The notes below the pieces were generated by a model that did not search any database, had not been told where the DNA came from, and worked only from the letters and a program-made list of their open reading frames with translations. From Tetmemena sp. SeJ-2015 (taxonomy: Eukaryota > Ciliophora > Spirotrichea > Sporadotrichida > Oxytrichidae): a DNA stretch of 64,000 nt. Positions 1 through 9,674 of the stretch are shown piece by piece (the first letter of the stretch is position 1; each line of letters opens with the position of its first letter). The translations under genes and the position numbers were made by a program. The stretch is from NCBI GenBank assembly GCA_027382625.1, contig JAJKFJ010023571.1:21204-85203 (forward strand). Direction: 5' to 3'.

Positions 1-685
1 CACGACAGCCAGCGCGCCATGCCATAGCGATGCCGTCGCCAGTCGCGGTGTCTGGATTGGTCGTGTATAAATAAACTTTACCCGCACCACCAGTTGCCAT
101 CACAGTATGTTGTGCAGCGAAAGTATGGACGGCGCCAGTTTTTACGTCTTGCACATATAAACCGAGGCAACGTGGAGTCGCAGATGTATCGCCGATCTTA
201 CTTGAAGTGATGACATCAATTGCATAATGATGTTCAAATAAACTAATGTTTGGGTGGTTTCTAACAAGCTGTTCAAGCGTGACTTGCACTGCATGTCCGG
301 TTGCGTCAGCAGCATGAATAATTCTTCGTTGGCTATGACCACCTTCGCGTGTCAGGTGAAAACCGAGTTCTGCATGTTGATCTTTGGTGAATGGGACACC
401 TTGCTCAATCAGCCAGTCGATCGCTGCTCGACCTTGTTCAATAATAGCTCTGGTTGCTGCTTCATCACATAAACCGCCACCCGCAATAATCGTATCGGAG
501 ATATGTTGCTCATGACTGTCGTGAGAATCCAGTACAGCTGCAATCCCACCTTGCGCCCAATTACTTGCACCATCGAGTAGTGTGCGCTTAGAAATGATGG
601 CGACTTTATGGGTTTTCGCTAGATGCAAGGCAACCGATAATCCTGCTAAGCCACTTCCAACAATTGCGACATCAAATTTCATCAT
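1..685 (-). CDS. nadB: L-aspartate oxidase, N-terminal part (runs off the left edge)
   Basis: FAD-dependent oxidase that converts L-aspartate to iminoaspartate, the first step of de novo NAD synthesis, in the cytoplasm. About 228 codons are present. The N-terminus has the FAD-binding dinucleotide fold (VAIVGSGLAGLSVALHLA), then SNWAQGGIAA, the substrate-loop region HLTREGGHSQRRIIHAADAT and, near the edge, ATGGAGKVY and DGIAMAWRAG, all typical of NadB. Two ATGs lie side by side (685 and 682); MKFDVAIVGSG from 682 fits the family equally well. The frame is open to the window edge. The succinate dehydrogenase flavoprotein is the closest paralogue, but SNWAQGGIAA favours NadB. It is divergent from hupB across a 411 bp gap. 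Confidence 0.93.
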   Translation of the reverse strand, partial: MMKFDVAIVGSGLAGLSVALHLAKTHKVAIISKRTLLDGASNWAQGGIAAVLDSHDSHEQHISDTIIAGGGLCDEAATRAIIEQGRAAIDWLIEQGVPFTKDQHAELGFHLTREGGHSQRRIIHAADATGHAVQVTLEQLVRNHPNISLFEHHYAIDVITSSKIGDTSATPRCLGLYVQDVKTGAVHTFAAQHTVMATGGAGKVYLYTTNPDTATGDGIAMAWRAGCR

Positions 686-967
686 GAGAATAAACCGTAT
701 AAATTAAAACGAAAAAGGGCTTAACTATATGCGATTTTTTGTTGTCCATGTGCATGCCTCGGATGACGGATTTAGATATTCAGTGACTTTGATTAATTTT
801 ATGGTCGGATAAAGACTCGATATGGCGTCGGTTTTTTGTTCAGGAATTAGGTACCAAGATCATGTTGAGCAGTTTTATTTCAATCGTTTTTCTAATGTTT
901 GCTGATCATTGTTTGCAGGTTTTTTCTGTTTTTTTTTAAATGGAATTCAAAAAAGCTAGCAAACTGC

Positions 968-997
968 TTGACACAATGCGGATCGAATTGATCTAAT
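968..997 (+). promoter_or_regulatory. Probable sigma-70 promoter of hupB
   Basis: A perfect -35 hexamer TTGACA (968-973) is followed after 18 bp by TCTAAT (992-997), a fair -10. It lies about 100 bp upstream of the hupB start. TAATAC slightly further on is an alternative -10, with a less favourable 20 bp spacer. Confidence 0.55.
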
Positions 998-1018
998 ACC
1001 GGATGCAAAATTTCCGCT

Positions 1019-1041
1019 AACCCGCATGCTGATTGCGGGTT
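1019..1041 (+). other. Hairpin in the hupB leader
   Basis: An 8 bp perfect inverted repeat, AACCCGCA and TGCGGGTT, encloses a 7-nt loop. It sits between the predicted promoter and the hupB ribosome-binding site. No T run follows, so it is not a classical terminator; it may be an mRNA-stabilising or attenuating element. Confidence 0.5.
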
Positions 1042-1096
1042 GAATTAAAAAGTCGAAATATCATCGTAGTCTTAATTTTTTGTGAGGGGACCGTAA

Positions 1097-1369
1097 GTGA
1101 ATAAAACTGAATTGATCGACCATATCGCTAAATCTGCTGATTTGTCTAAAGCCGCATCTGCTCGTGCATTGGACGCAATGATTGCTGCAGTTAAAACAAC
1201 ATTGAAGAAAAACGGCACTGTGACTTTGGTTGGCTTTGGTACTTTTTCTGTAGGTAAGCGTGCAGCGCGTACAGGTCGTAACCCACGTACTGGCGAAGCG
1301 ATCAAAATCAAATCTGCTAAGGTTCCTAAATTTAAGCCTGGCAAAGCTTTGAAAGATGCGGTAAACTAA
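1097..1369 (+). CDS. hupB: DNA-binding protein HU-beta
   Basis: Histone-like nucleoid protein that binds and bends DNA without sequence specificity as a dimer. It is 90 residues, the usual HU length. The signature region [20 protein letters not shown] (about 46-65) forms the DNA-gripping beta arm, and the end [15 protein letters not shown] is typical. The GTG start is set by GAGGGGA six bases upstream; no better ATG exists. In related genomes hupB stands between lon and ppiD; here two tRNA genes separate it from ppiD. IHF subunits are related, but the short C-terminus and lysine-rich arm fit HU. Confidence 0.96.
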   Translation: MNKTELIDHIAKSADLSKAASARALDAMIAAVKTTLKKNGTVTLVGFGTFSVGKRAARTGRNPRTGEAIKIKSAKVPKFKPGKALKDAVN

Positions 1370-1415
1370 TATTCTTTGTGATTTGCTACATTAAGTCATA
1401 AATTGTTTTAATGTC

Positions 1416-1491
1416 GGGCGCTTAGCTCAGTTGGTAGAGCGGAGCCCTTACAAGGCTTAGGTCGGGAGTTCGAGCCTCTCAGCGCCCACCA
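1416..1491 (+). tRNA. tRNA-Val (anticodon TAC)
   Basis: 76 nt with encoded CCA. The acceptor arms GGGCGCT and AGCGCCC pair fully, the D arm is GCTCAGTTGGTAGAGC, the anticodon loop is CTTACAA, and the T loop is TTCGAGC. The anticodon stem GAGCC/GGCTT has two weak outer pairs. Followed after 21 nt by tRNA-Asp, probably co-transcribed. Confidence 0.95.
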
Positions 1492-1512
1492 GACATAAAA
1501 CAGCAAGAATTT

Positions 1513-1590
1513 GGAGTGGTAGTTCAGTTGGTTAGAATACCGGCCTGTCACGCCGGGGGTCGCGGGTTCGAGCCCCGTGCCGCTCCGCCA
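1513..1590 (+). tRNA. tRNA-Asp (anticodon GTC)
   Basis: Acceptor GGAGTGG pairs with CCGCTCC, the anticodon loop is CTGTCAC, and GCCA ends the gene. It is 78 nt: one extra G lies between the T-stem strand CCCGT and the acceptor strand, where the family has none. This is probably a one-base sequence error like the others in this window. Confidence 0.93.
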
Positions 1591-1596
1591 ACATCT

Positions 1597-1624
1597 AAAA
1601 GGCGAACATCTGTTGCCTTTTTTT
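1597..1624 (+). terminator. Rho-independent terminator after the tRNA pair
   Basis: AAAAGGC pairs with GCCTTTT across an 11-nt loop and runs into a T tract, immediately after tRNA-Asp and before ppiD. Confidence 0.6.
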
Positions 1625-1668
1625 ATATTTATTTTCTGTCGTAAATTTTTCGAATTGATTGGTCGATC

Positions 1669-3591
1669 ATGTTTGAGTATATCCGTACCATAAACGCATC
1701 ATGCAAGGCGTGCTGTTGGTGATATATTTTCCCTTCATTTGCCTTCTTTGGTATTGAAAGTTTCACGCAACGCGATGTGAGAACCAATGTCGCGACGGTC
1801 GCTGGTCAAGCTATTAAGTCAACAGAATTTGATCAGGTTTGAGTAATCAACTCGATCGTTTGAAACAAGCTTATGGGCCTGAGTTCGATGCGCAGATGTT
1901 GAACACGCCAGAAGCGCGCCAAAATGTGTTGGATGATTTGATCGCTCGAAAAGCACTGACGGCAGAAGCGGTAAAGAGTAAATTGACCGTATCTGACCAA
2001 GTATTGCAACAAACTATTTTGGAAACGCCAGGATTGAAAAAAGAGGAAAACTTCTTTTGACGGAGAACGCTATAAAAGTTTGTTAGCGATGCAAGGCATG
2101 ACACTGTGATGTACGAGGCAAGCTTGCGTCAAGATATGACTATGCAGCAGTGTTAATTTGGTGCGGTTCAAAATACGGCAATTAGTTCTAAAACAATTGC
2201 GAATCGGATTGCGCTGATTTCTGAGCAAGAGCGCGAAGTTCAGGCGCTTTAACTTAATGCGAAAGATTTCGCCGCTTCGATCAAGATCACCGATGAGATG
2301 TTGCGTGCTTATTACGACAAGAACGCAAAACAATTTGAAATTCCGGAGTTGGTCAATGCTGAATATGTCGTGCTCAGTAACGACGTGTTGGCAGAACAGA
2401 TTGTGGTTGCTGATGCTGAAGTCAAAGCACACTACGATCAAAATATGAAAAATTACTCGACAGATGAATTGCGTCGTGCGAGCCACATTCTTCTTAATTT
2501 GAAAAAAGATGCTTCTGCAGAAGAAGCAAAAAATGTGAAGGCGAAGGCAGAGGTCTTGTTGGCGCAGGTGCGTAAAGATCCATCACAGTTTGCAAAGTTA
2601 GCGAAAGAAAATTCGCAAGATCCTGGCTCTGCTGAGCGTGGTGGTGACTTAGATTTTTTTGCGCGCGGCGCGATGGTTAAAGCATTTGAATGAAACCGCA
2701 TTCAAACTCAAAGAAGGTGAAATTAGTGGTTTAGTGCAAACTGATTTCGGTATTCATATCATTCAATTGACAGCGATTAAGCCAGCCGCTGTGAAGCCTT
2801 TGGAAGAGGTGAAGGCGCAATTGATTAGTGATATTAAGAAACAAAAAGCAACGAAAGCTTATTCTGAAGCTGCTGAGACTTTTACAAATACCGTATATGA
2901 GCAAGCGGATAGTTTGCAAGCAGTTGCTGATAAATTGAAGTTGAAAATCGAGAAGGTTTCAAACTTAAATCGTCAGCCTATTCCTGGTATGCCAGCAACG
3001 ATGGTAGCGAATAATCCGAAATTCTTGAGCGCGATTTTTTCTGATGATGCGTTAAAGAAAAAGAATAATATTGAGGCGATTGAAATTGCGCCAAATACAC
3101 TTGTATCTGGCCGCGTTGTTGAATACAAACCAGCCTCAAAGCGCCCATTCGACGAAGTTAAAACACTGATTCAGGCCAAGGTGTTGGAAGTTGAGGCGTT
3201 GGCATTGGCGAAGAAAAACGGTGAGGCAAAATTAGCTGCATTGAAATCAGCAGATAGTGTCAATGATTTCACTGAAGTGAAGACAGTGTCTCGTTTGAAG
3301 AGGGCTGATTTAAGCAATGATGCTTTATTAGCGATCATGAAGGCCGACGTCACAAAATTGCCAACATTTGTTGGGGTCGATGTGCCAGGTGTTGGCTATA
3401 GTGTTTATCGTATTGCCAAAGTAGCTGCTGGCACGCCAGATCCTGCTCGCCGTGCAAGTGAGGCGCAACAGCTAGATAATGCAGCGGCACAACAAGACAT
3501 TTACAGCTTTGTGGAAGCCTTGAAGAAAAAGGCAAAGGTTGAAATTAACAAGACAGCATTGAACGCGAAATCGACTACAAGTGCACCTTGA
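1669..3591 (+). pseudogene. ppiD: Peptidyl-prolyl isomerase D (SurA-like periplasmic chaperone), frame-broken
   Basis: Inner-membrane-anchored periplasmic folding factor. The reading starts at ATG 1669 (MFEYIRT), passes a poor membrane segment, then continues as SurA_N-like sequence in another frame from about 1839 (LDRLKQAYGPEFDAQMLNTP). Around 2060-2290 the frame shifts and meets in-frame stops, yet family residues such as YKSLLAMQGMT remain readable. The rotamase domain follows from about 2298 ([15 protein letters not shown], then [20 protein letters not shown]), and a last shift near 2690 leads to the C-terminal part ending at 3591. At least three frame changes are needed. The position after hupB is conserved in Burkholderiales. 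Product identity is firm; whether the breaks are real is doubtful. Confidence 0.85.
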
Positions 3592-3610
3592 TTTCTTGTT
3601 GATTGGTTTA

Positions 3611-3639
3611 AAAAAAGCAGCCTTAGGGCTGCTTTTTTT
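3611..3639 (+). terminator. Rho-independent terminator of ppiD
   Basis: A 12 bp stem, AAAAAAGCAGCC and GGCTGCTTTTTT, with a 4-nt loop, ends in a seven-T run 20 bp after the ppiD stop. Confidence 0.85.
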
Positions 3640-3833
3640 ATGTTTTATCGAATAATTCTCTTCGGCTACTGCTGGTCATAGAATCACAAGATAATGTCAT
3701 CGGACCGATTATTATATTGGTGCATTAGATTGATCTCGGAAACGGAAATTTACGAAGAATTTGTGGTGTTTTGGCAGCTATCTTCGGCAAATATTCAAAA
3801 CAGTGAAAAGTTGCTTTGTAATACAGGTTATAT

Positions 3834-3875
3834 TTGATTTGTATCAATGTAGCTCTGAGGAACGATTGTTATCCT
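3834..3875 (+). promoter_or_regulatory. FNR/ANR box and class II promoter of the cbb3 operon
   Basis: TTGAT-TTGT-ATCAA (3834-3847) is a perfect match to the FNR/ANR consensus TTGAT-N4-ATCAA. A plausible -10, TATCCT, lies at 3870-3875, which puts the start of transcription near 3882 and the box centre near -41.5, exactly the class II FNR activation position. The rest of the 314 bp gap from ppiD holds only the ppiD terminator. Oxygen-dependent control of ccoN by an FNR-type protein is inferred from this. Confidence 0.85.
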
Positions 3876-3905
3876 GCAACTGTATTTTTTTAACCGAGTG
3901 AGATC

Positions 3906-5345
3906 ATGACAATAAACAATGAAAACACCTACAACTATAGAGTTGTTCGCCAATTTTCTGTCATGGCAGTAGTTTGGGGCGTAGTCGGTATGCTGGTTGG
4001 CGTATTGATTGCAACTCAACTTGCCTGGCCAGAATTTTTATCCGGTATTTCTTGGTTGAGCTATGGGCGATTGCGTCCATTGCATACCAATGCGGTGATT
4101 TTTGCCTTTGGTGGCTGTGCCTTATTTGCGACTTCGTTTTACGTAGTTCAACGTACTACGAATGCGCGATTATTCGGCGGGCCACTGATCGAGTTCGTGT
4201 TCTGGGGCTGGCAATTGGTGATTGTTGCCGCTGCAGTTAGTCTGCCACTTGGTTTTACTCAAGGTAAAGAGTATGCCGAATTGGAGTGGCCTATCGATAT
4301 TCTGATCGCTGTAGTTTGGGTATCTTACGCGATTGTCTTCTTCGGTACGATCGTTAAGCGTAAAGTGGAGCATATCTATGTCGCAAACTGGTTTTTCGGT
4401 GCCTTCATTGTTGCGGTAGCTGTTCTGCATATCGTCAATAGTGCCGCGATGCCGGTGTCGTTCATGAAATCTTATTCCGCTTATTCTGGTGTGCAAGATG
4501 CCATGGTGCAATGGTGGTACGGCCATAATGCGGTTGGTTTCTTTTTGACAGCTGGTTTCTTGGGCATGATGTACTACTTTGTTCCAAAACAAATTGGTCG
4601 TCCGGTTTATTCTTATCGTTTGTCCATTGTTCACTTCTGGGCATTGATTTTTACATATATGTGGGCGGGTCCGCATCACTTGCATTACACCGCTTTGCCT
4701 GATTGGGCGCAGTCAATTGGTATGTTGTTCTCCTTGATTTTGCTGGCGCCGTCATGGGGTGGTATGGTCAACGGTATTATGACTTTGTCAGGAGCTTGGA
4801 GTAAGTTGCGTTCTGATCCTATCTTGCGTTTCTTAATTGTTTCTTTGTCCTTCTATGGTATGTCTACTTTCGAAGGTCCAATGATGGCGATCAAGACGGT
4901 CAATGCACTTTCACATTACACCGATTGGACTGTTGGTCACGTACATTCGGGTGCTTTGGGCTGGGTCGGCTTTATTTCTATCGGTAGTTTGTATTACCTG
5001 GTTCCACGTCTGTTTGGTCAAACAGAGATGTATAGCAAGCGATTGATTGAGATGCACTTCTGGATTGCGACGATTGGTATCGTTTTGTATATCGCGGCAA
5101 TGTGGATTGCAGGTGTGATGCAAGGTTTAATGTGGCGCGCAGTGAATGAAGATGGCACTTTGACTTACTCATTTGTTGAGTCTGTGAAAGCGACTTATCC
5201 ATACTATGTGATTCGTCTAGCTGGTGGCGTCTTGTATCTGAGCGGTATGCTGTTGATGGTGTACAACGTTGCAAAAACGATGATGCTTGCAAAACCTGTG
5301 AACAATGCGATTCCTGCATTGCCAGCACATTCGGCTCACGCCTAA
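3906..5345 (+). CDS. ccoN: cbb3-type cytochrome c oxidase subunit I
   Basis: Catalytic haem-copper subunit of the high-affinity, proton-pumping terminal oxidase in the inner membrane. It is 479 residues, full length, with about 12 membrane segments. Visible metal ligands: His60 (PLHTNAV) for the low-spin haem, His207 (WWYGHNAV), the pair His257-His258 (GPHHLHYT) for copper B, and His345 and His347 ([10 protein letters not shown]) for the two haems. ATG 3906 follows a GAGTGAGA ribosome site. It is first in ccoNOQP and stands directly behind the FNR-type promoter. No ccoS or ccoI lies in the window. Confidence 0.97.
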   Translation: MTINNENTYNYRVVRQFSVMAVVWGVVGMLVGVLIATQLAWPEFLSGISWLSYGRLRPLHTNAVIFAFGGCALFATSFYVVQRTTNARLFGGPLIEFVFWGWQLVIVAAAVSLPLGFTQGKEYAELEWPIDILIAVVWVSYAIVFFGTIVKRKVEHIYVANWFFGAFIVAVAVLHIVNSAAMPVSFMKSYSAYSGVQDAMVQWWYGHNAVGFFLTAGFLGMMYYFVPKQIGRPVYSYRLSIVHFWALIFTYMWAGPHHLHYTALPDWAQSIGMLFSLILLAPSWGGMVNGIMTLSGAWSKLRSDPILRFLIVSLSFYGMSTFEGPMMAIKTVNALSHYTDWTVGHVHSGALGWVGFISIGSLYYLVPRLFGQTEMYSKRLIEMHFWIATIGIVLYIAAMWIAGVMQGLMWRAVNEDGTLTYSFVESVKATYPYYVIRLAGGVLYLSGMLLMVYNVAKTMMLAKPVNNAIPALPAHSAHA

Positions 5346-5372
5346 TCTCGAGTAATCATCAGGAGAATCTCA

Positions 5373-5990
5373 ATGCGTAAATTTACTCATGATTTGATCG
5401 AGCGCAATATCGGTCTTATGTTGGTGCTGGTCATTTTGACGATCAGCGTTGGTGGTTTAGTTGAAATCGTGCCACTGTTTTTCCAAAAAACCACTACACA
5501 GGCAGTGCAGGGCATGAAGCCATACAGCGCTTTAGAATTGGCTGGACGTGATGTGTATCTGCGTGAAGGTTGCTACGGCTGTCACTCACAAATGATCCGT
5601 CCGTTCCGTGCTGAAACAGAACGCTATGGTCACTATTCTGTTGCAGGTGAGTCTGTTTATGATCACCCATTCCAATGGGGTAGTAAACGTACAGGCCCAG
5701 ATTTGGCACGTGTCGGTGGACGTTATAGCGACACATGGCATAAAGACCATTTAACTGATCCACGTTCTGTCGTGCCAGAGTCCAATATGCCTGCTTATCC
5801 TTGGTTGTTGAAGGCAACGGTTGATGGTGCAGGAATGGCGCCAAGAATGCGTGCGATGAAGACTTTGGGCGTGCCATATACCGATGAGCAAATTGCAAAA
5901 GCTGCTGAAGAAGTATCTGGTAAAACAGAAATGGAAGCCTTGATTGCGTATTTGCAGGTGTTGGGTACTGCAATCAAAAACAAGAACTAG
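5373..5990 (+). CDS. ccoO: cbb3-type cytochrome c oxidase subunit II (monohaem cytochrome c)
   Basis: Membrane-anchored cytochrome c subunit that passes electrons towards CcoN. It has 205 residues: one N-terminal membrane anchor (about 14-36), then the haem c site CYGCH at 67-71 and the ESNMPAYPW segment whose Met is the usual axial ligand. The length and [14 protein letters not shown] are typical of CcoO. It starts 27 bp after ccoN with an AGGAGA ribosome site. Translationally clustered with ccoQ and ccoP. Confidence 0.97.
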   Translation: MRKFTHDLIERNIGLMLVLVILTISVGGLVEIVPLFFQKTTTQAVQGMKPYSALELAGRDVYLREGCYGCHSQMIRPFRAETERYGHYSVAGESVYDHPFQWGSKRTGPDLARVGGRYSDTWHKDHLTDPRSVVPESNMPAYPWLLKATVDGAGMAPRMRAMKTLGVPYTDEQIAKAAEEVSGKTEMEALIAYLQVLGTAIKNKN

Positions 5991-6020
5991 GGTGTCGGAA
6001 ATCTTTCAGGAGAATTGAAG

Positions 6021-6167
6021 ATGAACTTTACAATTTTAAGTAGCGTGATGACGGTGGTTAGTCTGATTGCTTTTATTGGCATCCTGTATTGGGCGTTTAG
6101 TTCTAAGAACAAAGCCCGTTTTGAAGAATTGGCAAAATTGCCACTTGATAATGAGAATGGAAAATAG
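6021..6167 (+). CDS. ccoQ: cbb3-type oxidase assembly/stability subunit CcoQ
   Basis: A 48-residue single-span membrane protein. It begins MNFTILSSVMTVVSLIAFIG, has one transmembrane helix (about 8-27) and a short charged tail with KNKARFEELAK. ATG 6021 follows AGGAGAATTGAAG. It sits between ccoO and ccoP with a 2 bp gap to ccoP, which is the normal place for CcoQ, the small subunit that stabilises the cbb3 core complex. Confidence 0.9.
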   Translation: MNFTILSSVMTVVSLIAFIGILYWAFSSKNKARFEELAKLPLDNENGK

Positions 6168-6169
6168 CC

Positions 6170-7177
6170 ATGGCAGATTTTTTTAGCGAATGGTGGAGTA
6201 CCGCGATTGCGGTATTAACAGGCATCAGTATTCTTGCTTGTGGATTGTTGTTGTGGTCTCAATCCAAAGTCAAAGTGAAGATTGGTGCAGACGGCAAGCC
6301 GCTACCAGCAGAAACTACTGGGCACGTTTGGGATGAGTCGTTGATGGAACAAAATAATCCATTGCCTAAATGGTGGATGTGGTTGTTCTACTTGACGATT
6401 ATTTACAGTGTTGGGTATTTGATTGTGTATCCAGGTATGGGCTCTTATCAGGGCACATTTGGCTGGAGTCAAGAAGGTGCTTATGCGAAAGAAATGAAGG
6501 ATGGTGAAAAGCAATACGGTCCTTTATTTAATAAGTATCTCAATACCGACGTGAAGCTAGTCGCCAAAGATCCGCAAGCAATTGAAATTGGTCAGCGTTT
6601 GTTTTTGAACAGTTGCGCACAATGCCATGGTTCAGACGCGCAAGGTGGCAAGGGTTATCCAAATTTGACTGATAGCGACTGGTTATATGGCGGCACACCT
6701 GAAGTGATTAAAACCACTTTGATGGAAGGTCGTCATGGTCAAATGCCTCCTATGGGTGCAGCGATCGGTTCTGATGATGACGTAAAAAATGTCGCGAACT
6801 ATGTTATGAGTTTGTCAGGCGCTGCACATGATCCAATTAAAGCAGCAATTGGTAAATCAAAGTTTGGTGTTTGTGCAGCTTGTCACGGTGCAGATGGCAA
6901 AGGCAATCAAGCTTTGGGTGCGCCTAACTTGACTGATAAGGTTTGGTTATATGGTGGTGGTATTGAAAACATCATGGAAACCATCAATAAAGGTCGTGCC
7001 AATCAAATGCCAGCGCATAAAGAAATTTTGACGGATGCTAAAATCCATTTATTGACTGCATACATATGGGGTTTGTCAAATACAGGCGCGGTAACGGATG
7101 CTGAAGTAAGTGCATTGAAGCAAATTAGTGATGCAGCACCAGCCGTCAGTGCAGATGTTAGTTCTGCAAGTAAGTAA
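6170..7177 (+). CDS. ccoP: cbb3-type cytochrome c oxidase subunit III (dihaem cytochrome c)
   Basis: Electron-entry subunit with two cytochrome c domains facing the periplasm. It has 335 residues: two N-terminal membrane helices (about 8-30 and 68-88), haem site 1 CAQCH at 149-153 and haem site 2 CAACH at 235-239, each followed by an NLTD-WLYGG segment. Length and domain order match CcoP exactly. The C-terminus after about 310 is low-complexity (Ala/Ser). Confidence 0.97.
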   Translation: MADFFSEWWSTAIAVLTGISILACGLLLWSQSKVKVKIGADGKPLPAETTGHVWDESLMEQNNPLPKWWMWLFYLTIIYSVGYLIVYPGMGSYQGTFGWSQEGAYAKEMKDGEKQYGPLFNKYLNTDVKLVAKDPQAIEIGQRLFLNSCAQCHGSDAQGGKGYPNLTDSDWLYGGTPEVIKTTLMEGRHGQMPPMGAAIGSDDDVKNVANYVMSLSGAAHDPIKAAIGKSKFGVCAACHGADGKGNQALGAPNLTDKVWLYGGGIENIMETINKGRANQMPAHKEILTDAKIHLLTAYIWGLSNTGAVTDAEVSALKQISDAAPAVSADVSSASK

Positions 7178-7228
7178 TAAAGTACTTAATACGGCACTAG
7201 GTTTGTTAGAAGTAAATCGATGCAAAGT

Positions 7229-7259
7229 GGTGTGCGTGTCTGAATCTGGATCGCACACC
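7229..7259 (+). terminator. Possible weak terminator after ccoNOQP
   Basis: An 8 bp perfect stem, GGTGTGCG and CGCACACC, with a 15-nt loop lies in the ccoP-ccoG gap. There is no good T run, so read-through into ccoG is likely. Confidence 0.35.
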
Positions 7260-7326
7260 TTAAGGCATTAAGCCTGTAAAATCTGTTTGGCCACTGCCAG
7301 ACAGCAAAATTGAATTCGTACTAAAC

Positions 7327-8737
7327 ATGAAAAAAATACCCATTATTCCAGTGCCAAGTGACGAAGCAGAACTGGCTTTGTTTGAAGAGCGAAAGAAGAT
7401 TTATGCGCGTTCTCAAAAAGGGTGGTTTCAATCATGGCGTTGGGTGTTGGTATTTTTTACCCAGATTTTGTTTTATGGTTCAGCTTGCTTACGTGGAATG
7501 ATAGACAAGCTGTTCTGTTCGATTTGGTCAATCGAAAATTCTATATTTTTGGCCTTGTATTGTGGCCGCAAGATTTTATTTACCTCGCCGTTCTGCTGGT
7601 CATTTCAGCACTCTCCTTATTTCTATTCACGGCGATAGCAGGTCGCTTGTTCTGCGGTTATGCCTGCCCCCAAACTGTGTACACCGAAATTTTCATGTGG
7701 GTGGAAGCAAAAATTGAAGGGGATCGTAGTGCTCGAATGAAGCTCGATCAAGCGCCGATGTCATTCAATAAATTCCGCCTCAAGTCAACTAAGCATTTGA
7801 TTTGGTTGTTAATTGCGCTTTGGACCGGTTTTACTTTTGTTGGCTATTTCACGCCAATTCAAACACTGGCGGCAGAGGTTGTTAGCTTCAACTTGGGACC
7901 ATGGGAGACCTTTTGGTTCTTGTTCTATGCATTTGCCACTTATGGTAACGCTGGTTTTATGCGTGAACAGGTGTGTAAATACATGTGTCCGTATGCGCGA
8001 TTTCAAAGTGCGATGTTTGATAAAGATACACTCATCGTTACGTATGACACCGATCGCGGTGAACCACGCGGGTCAAGAAATAAGAAAATTGATTTCAAAG
8101 CGCAAGGTTTAGGATCATGCGTAGATTGCGGAATTTGTGTACAGGTCTGCCCGACCGGTATCGATATCCGTCATGGTTTGCAGTACGAGTGTATCGCCTG
8201 CGGTGCATGTATTGATGGTTGCGACCAAGTCATGGATAAAATGGGTTACGAACGTGGTTTGATTCGTTATACAACCGAACACGCGCTGGTCGAAAAAATG
8301 ACAAAAGAGGCGATGTGGAAACGAGTATTCCGTTTGCGTACATTGGTCTATGGTGCGATACTTGGTTTAATTATTTTAGTTGCCGCTGTATCACTTGCCT
8401 ATCGCGTACCATTGAAAGTGGATATCTTGCGAGATCGAGCAATGCCAAAAATTACAGAAGTTGGCGCTATCGAAAATGTGTATCGTTTGCAAATTATGAA
8501 TACGCAAGAAGCGCCAAAACTTTCCGCATAAGCGTGAAAGGCATTTTAGGCGCAACAATTGTTGGCGAAGATCGCATTACGATTAAGTCGGCTACTAGCC
8601 AAGCTTTCCCAGTTCGCGTAAGTGTGCCTGCTGGTGTAGTTCCAACTGGTTCTAATCGAATTCGATTTGTTGTTGCCGATACAGAGCAAGAGAATATTTC
8701 AGTGGTTGAAAAAGCAGTATTTTTAGTTCCTAGATAA
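7327..8737 (+). CDS. ccoG: Cytochrome c oxidase accessory protein CcoG (FixG-like ferredoxin), two frameshifts
   Basis: Membrane protein with two 4Fe-4S clusters needed for copper reduction and assembly of cbb3 oxidase. The N-terminus (MKKIPIIPVPSDEAELALFE) is in one frame to about 7480, the main body in a second frame to 8531, and the C-terminal immunoglobulin-like domain (FRISVKGILGATI) in a third to 8737. Motifs in the body are GRLFCGYACPQTVYTE, CKYMCPYARFQS and the clusters CVDCGICVQVCP and CIACGACIDGC. The frame changes at about 7480 and 8517 each cost one base and are probably sequence errors. It follows ccoP as in most cbb3 loci. Confidence 0.92.
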
Positions 8738-8782
8738 TGTTGAGTTAATTTTTTGATGCGATTTAGGACGTAAGGAAAGAAT

Positions 8783-9340
8783 ATGAATTCAGGCATATTA
8801 ACGCAGCCAATAAAAAAAGATGTTTGGTATAAAGAACCTTGGTTATTACTGGTAGTTGGCGGTCCTTTGTTAGTAGTGTTTGCCAGCGTAGTTACGGGCT
8901 TTATTGCTTTTCGCGGGGCAGATCAAGTCGTTGCAAAAGACTACTATCGACAAGGTTTGATGATCAATACCAATTTGCAGCGTGATGCAAAAGCACGCGA
9001 GTTAGCTTTGGCGGCGAATTTACAGTTTGATTTAGCAAGTAAGAAGATTGTGATGCAATTGAATTCCAAGCAAGCTTTGCCTGATCTTGTGCAAGTTAGT
9101 TTGGCTAGTTCGGGTGCAGCTGCTGGATCAGTAGAGGAAGTTATTCGTCGTCTTCCGCTCAAGCGTGTCGCAGCAGATCAATTTGAGGCTGATTTTGCGC
9201 AAGATAAAAAATTTGAGGCTGCTGTCAATTCTGGCGCACTACAAGTATTGCACGTTAAGTTGGAAACGAATGAGTGGCGTTTGACTGGCGATTGGGTAGA
9301 CCCGTTACAAAGAAATTTGCGATTGTCGCCAATGCCTTAA
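8783..9340 (+). CDS. fixH: FixH-family protein
   Basis: 185 residues with one N-terminal membrane helix (about 20-42) and a periplasmic domain. The pattern W(Y)KEPWLLLVVGGPLLVV followed by KDYYRQGLMIN is the FixH hallmark. FixH is thought to act in copper delivery or assembly of cbb3 oxidase. A GGAAAGA ribosome site precedes ATG 8783. Its place directly after ccoG supports the call. Confidence 0.88.
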   Translation: MNSGILTQPIKKDVWYKEPWLLLVVGGPLLVVFASVVTGFIAFRGADQVVAKDYYRQGLMINTNLQRDAKARELALAANLQFDLASKKIVMQLNSKQALPDLVQVSLASSGAAAGSVEEVIRRLPLKRVAADQFEADFAQDKKFEAAVNSGALQVLHVKLETNEWRLTGDWVDPLQRNLRLSPMP

Positions 9341-9353
9341 ATGTTACATCGTT

Positions 9354-9668
9354 GTGAAGTCGTCGGCTGTTTCTCGAATAAATAATTTGTATTTGGAAGA
9401 GGAGTTGAGTTTGGAATCGAGCAATACACAACATGAGAAGACCTCATACAAATCGACTTTGATGGTCGTTTTATGGCCCGCTTTTTTAATGGCCTGCGTC
9501 GCAACTGGCGTGTTTTTTAGTTTGGTCGATCCTATGGAATTGATTGTTTTGGATGAACGCTTGCAAGTGCATATGCTTGGCGCGTACACCATTGGCTTTC
9601 TGATTTTCTGGGCACTTGGTACTTTCTCTAGTTGGTTGACCGCCTTACTTTTACAAAAAGCTTCATAG
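9354..9668 (+). CDS. Small membrane protein of the cbb3 cluster
   Basis: Unrecognised protein of up to 104 residues with two hydrophobic segments (about 38-58 and 72-98). The open frame allows GTG 9354, but no ribosome site precedes it. TTG 9411 sits six bases after AAGAGGAG and is the more likely start, giving about 85 residues (LESSNTQHEK). It lies between fixH and hemN, so a role in the same respiratory module is plausible but unproven. Confidence 0.7.
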   Translation: MKSSAVSRINNLYLEEELSLESSNTQHEKTSYKSTLMVVLWPAFLMACVATGVFFSLVDPMELIVLDERLQVHMLGAYTIGFLIFWALGTFSSWLTALLLQKAS

Positions 9669-9674
9669 AATACA

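Larger units (their letters stand above)
686..1096. other. nadB-hupB divergent intergenic region
   Basis: Non-coding by eye: AT-rich with several T runs and no open frame of note. It must carry the nadB promoter on the minus strand and the hupB promoter on the plus strand; the latter, and a hairpin in the hupB leader, are listed separately. Confidence 0.6.

Noticed and set aside
1669..3591. Programmed frameshifting in ppiD, der or hflX
   Set aside because: No slippery heptamer with downstream structure is shared among them, and these families are not known to use it.
4170..5328. Minus-strand open frames opposite ccoN
   Set aside because: Codon-bias shadows of a highly conserved gene.
5373..5990. 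CcoO as a truncated gene because of its 205 residues
   Set aside because: About 200 residues is the normal length; the anchor, CxxCH and Met ligand region are all present.
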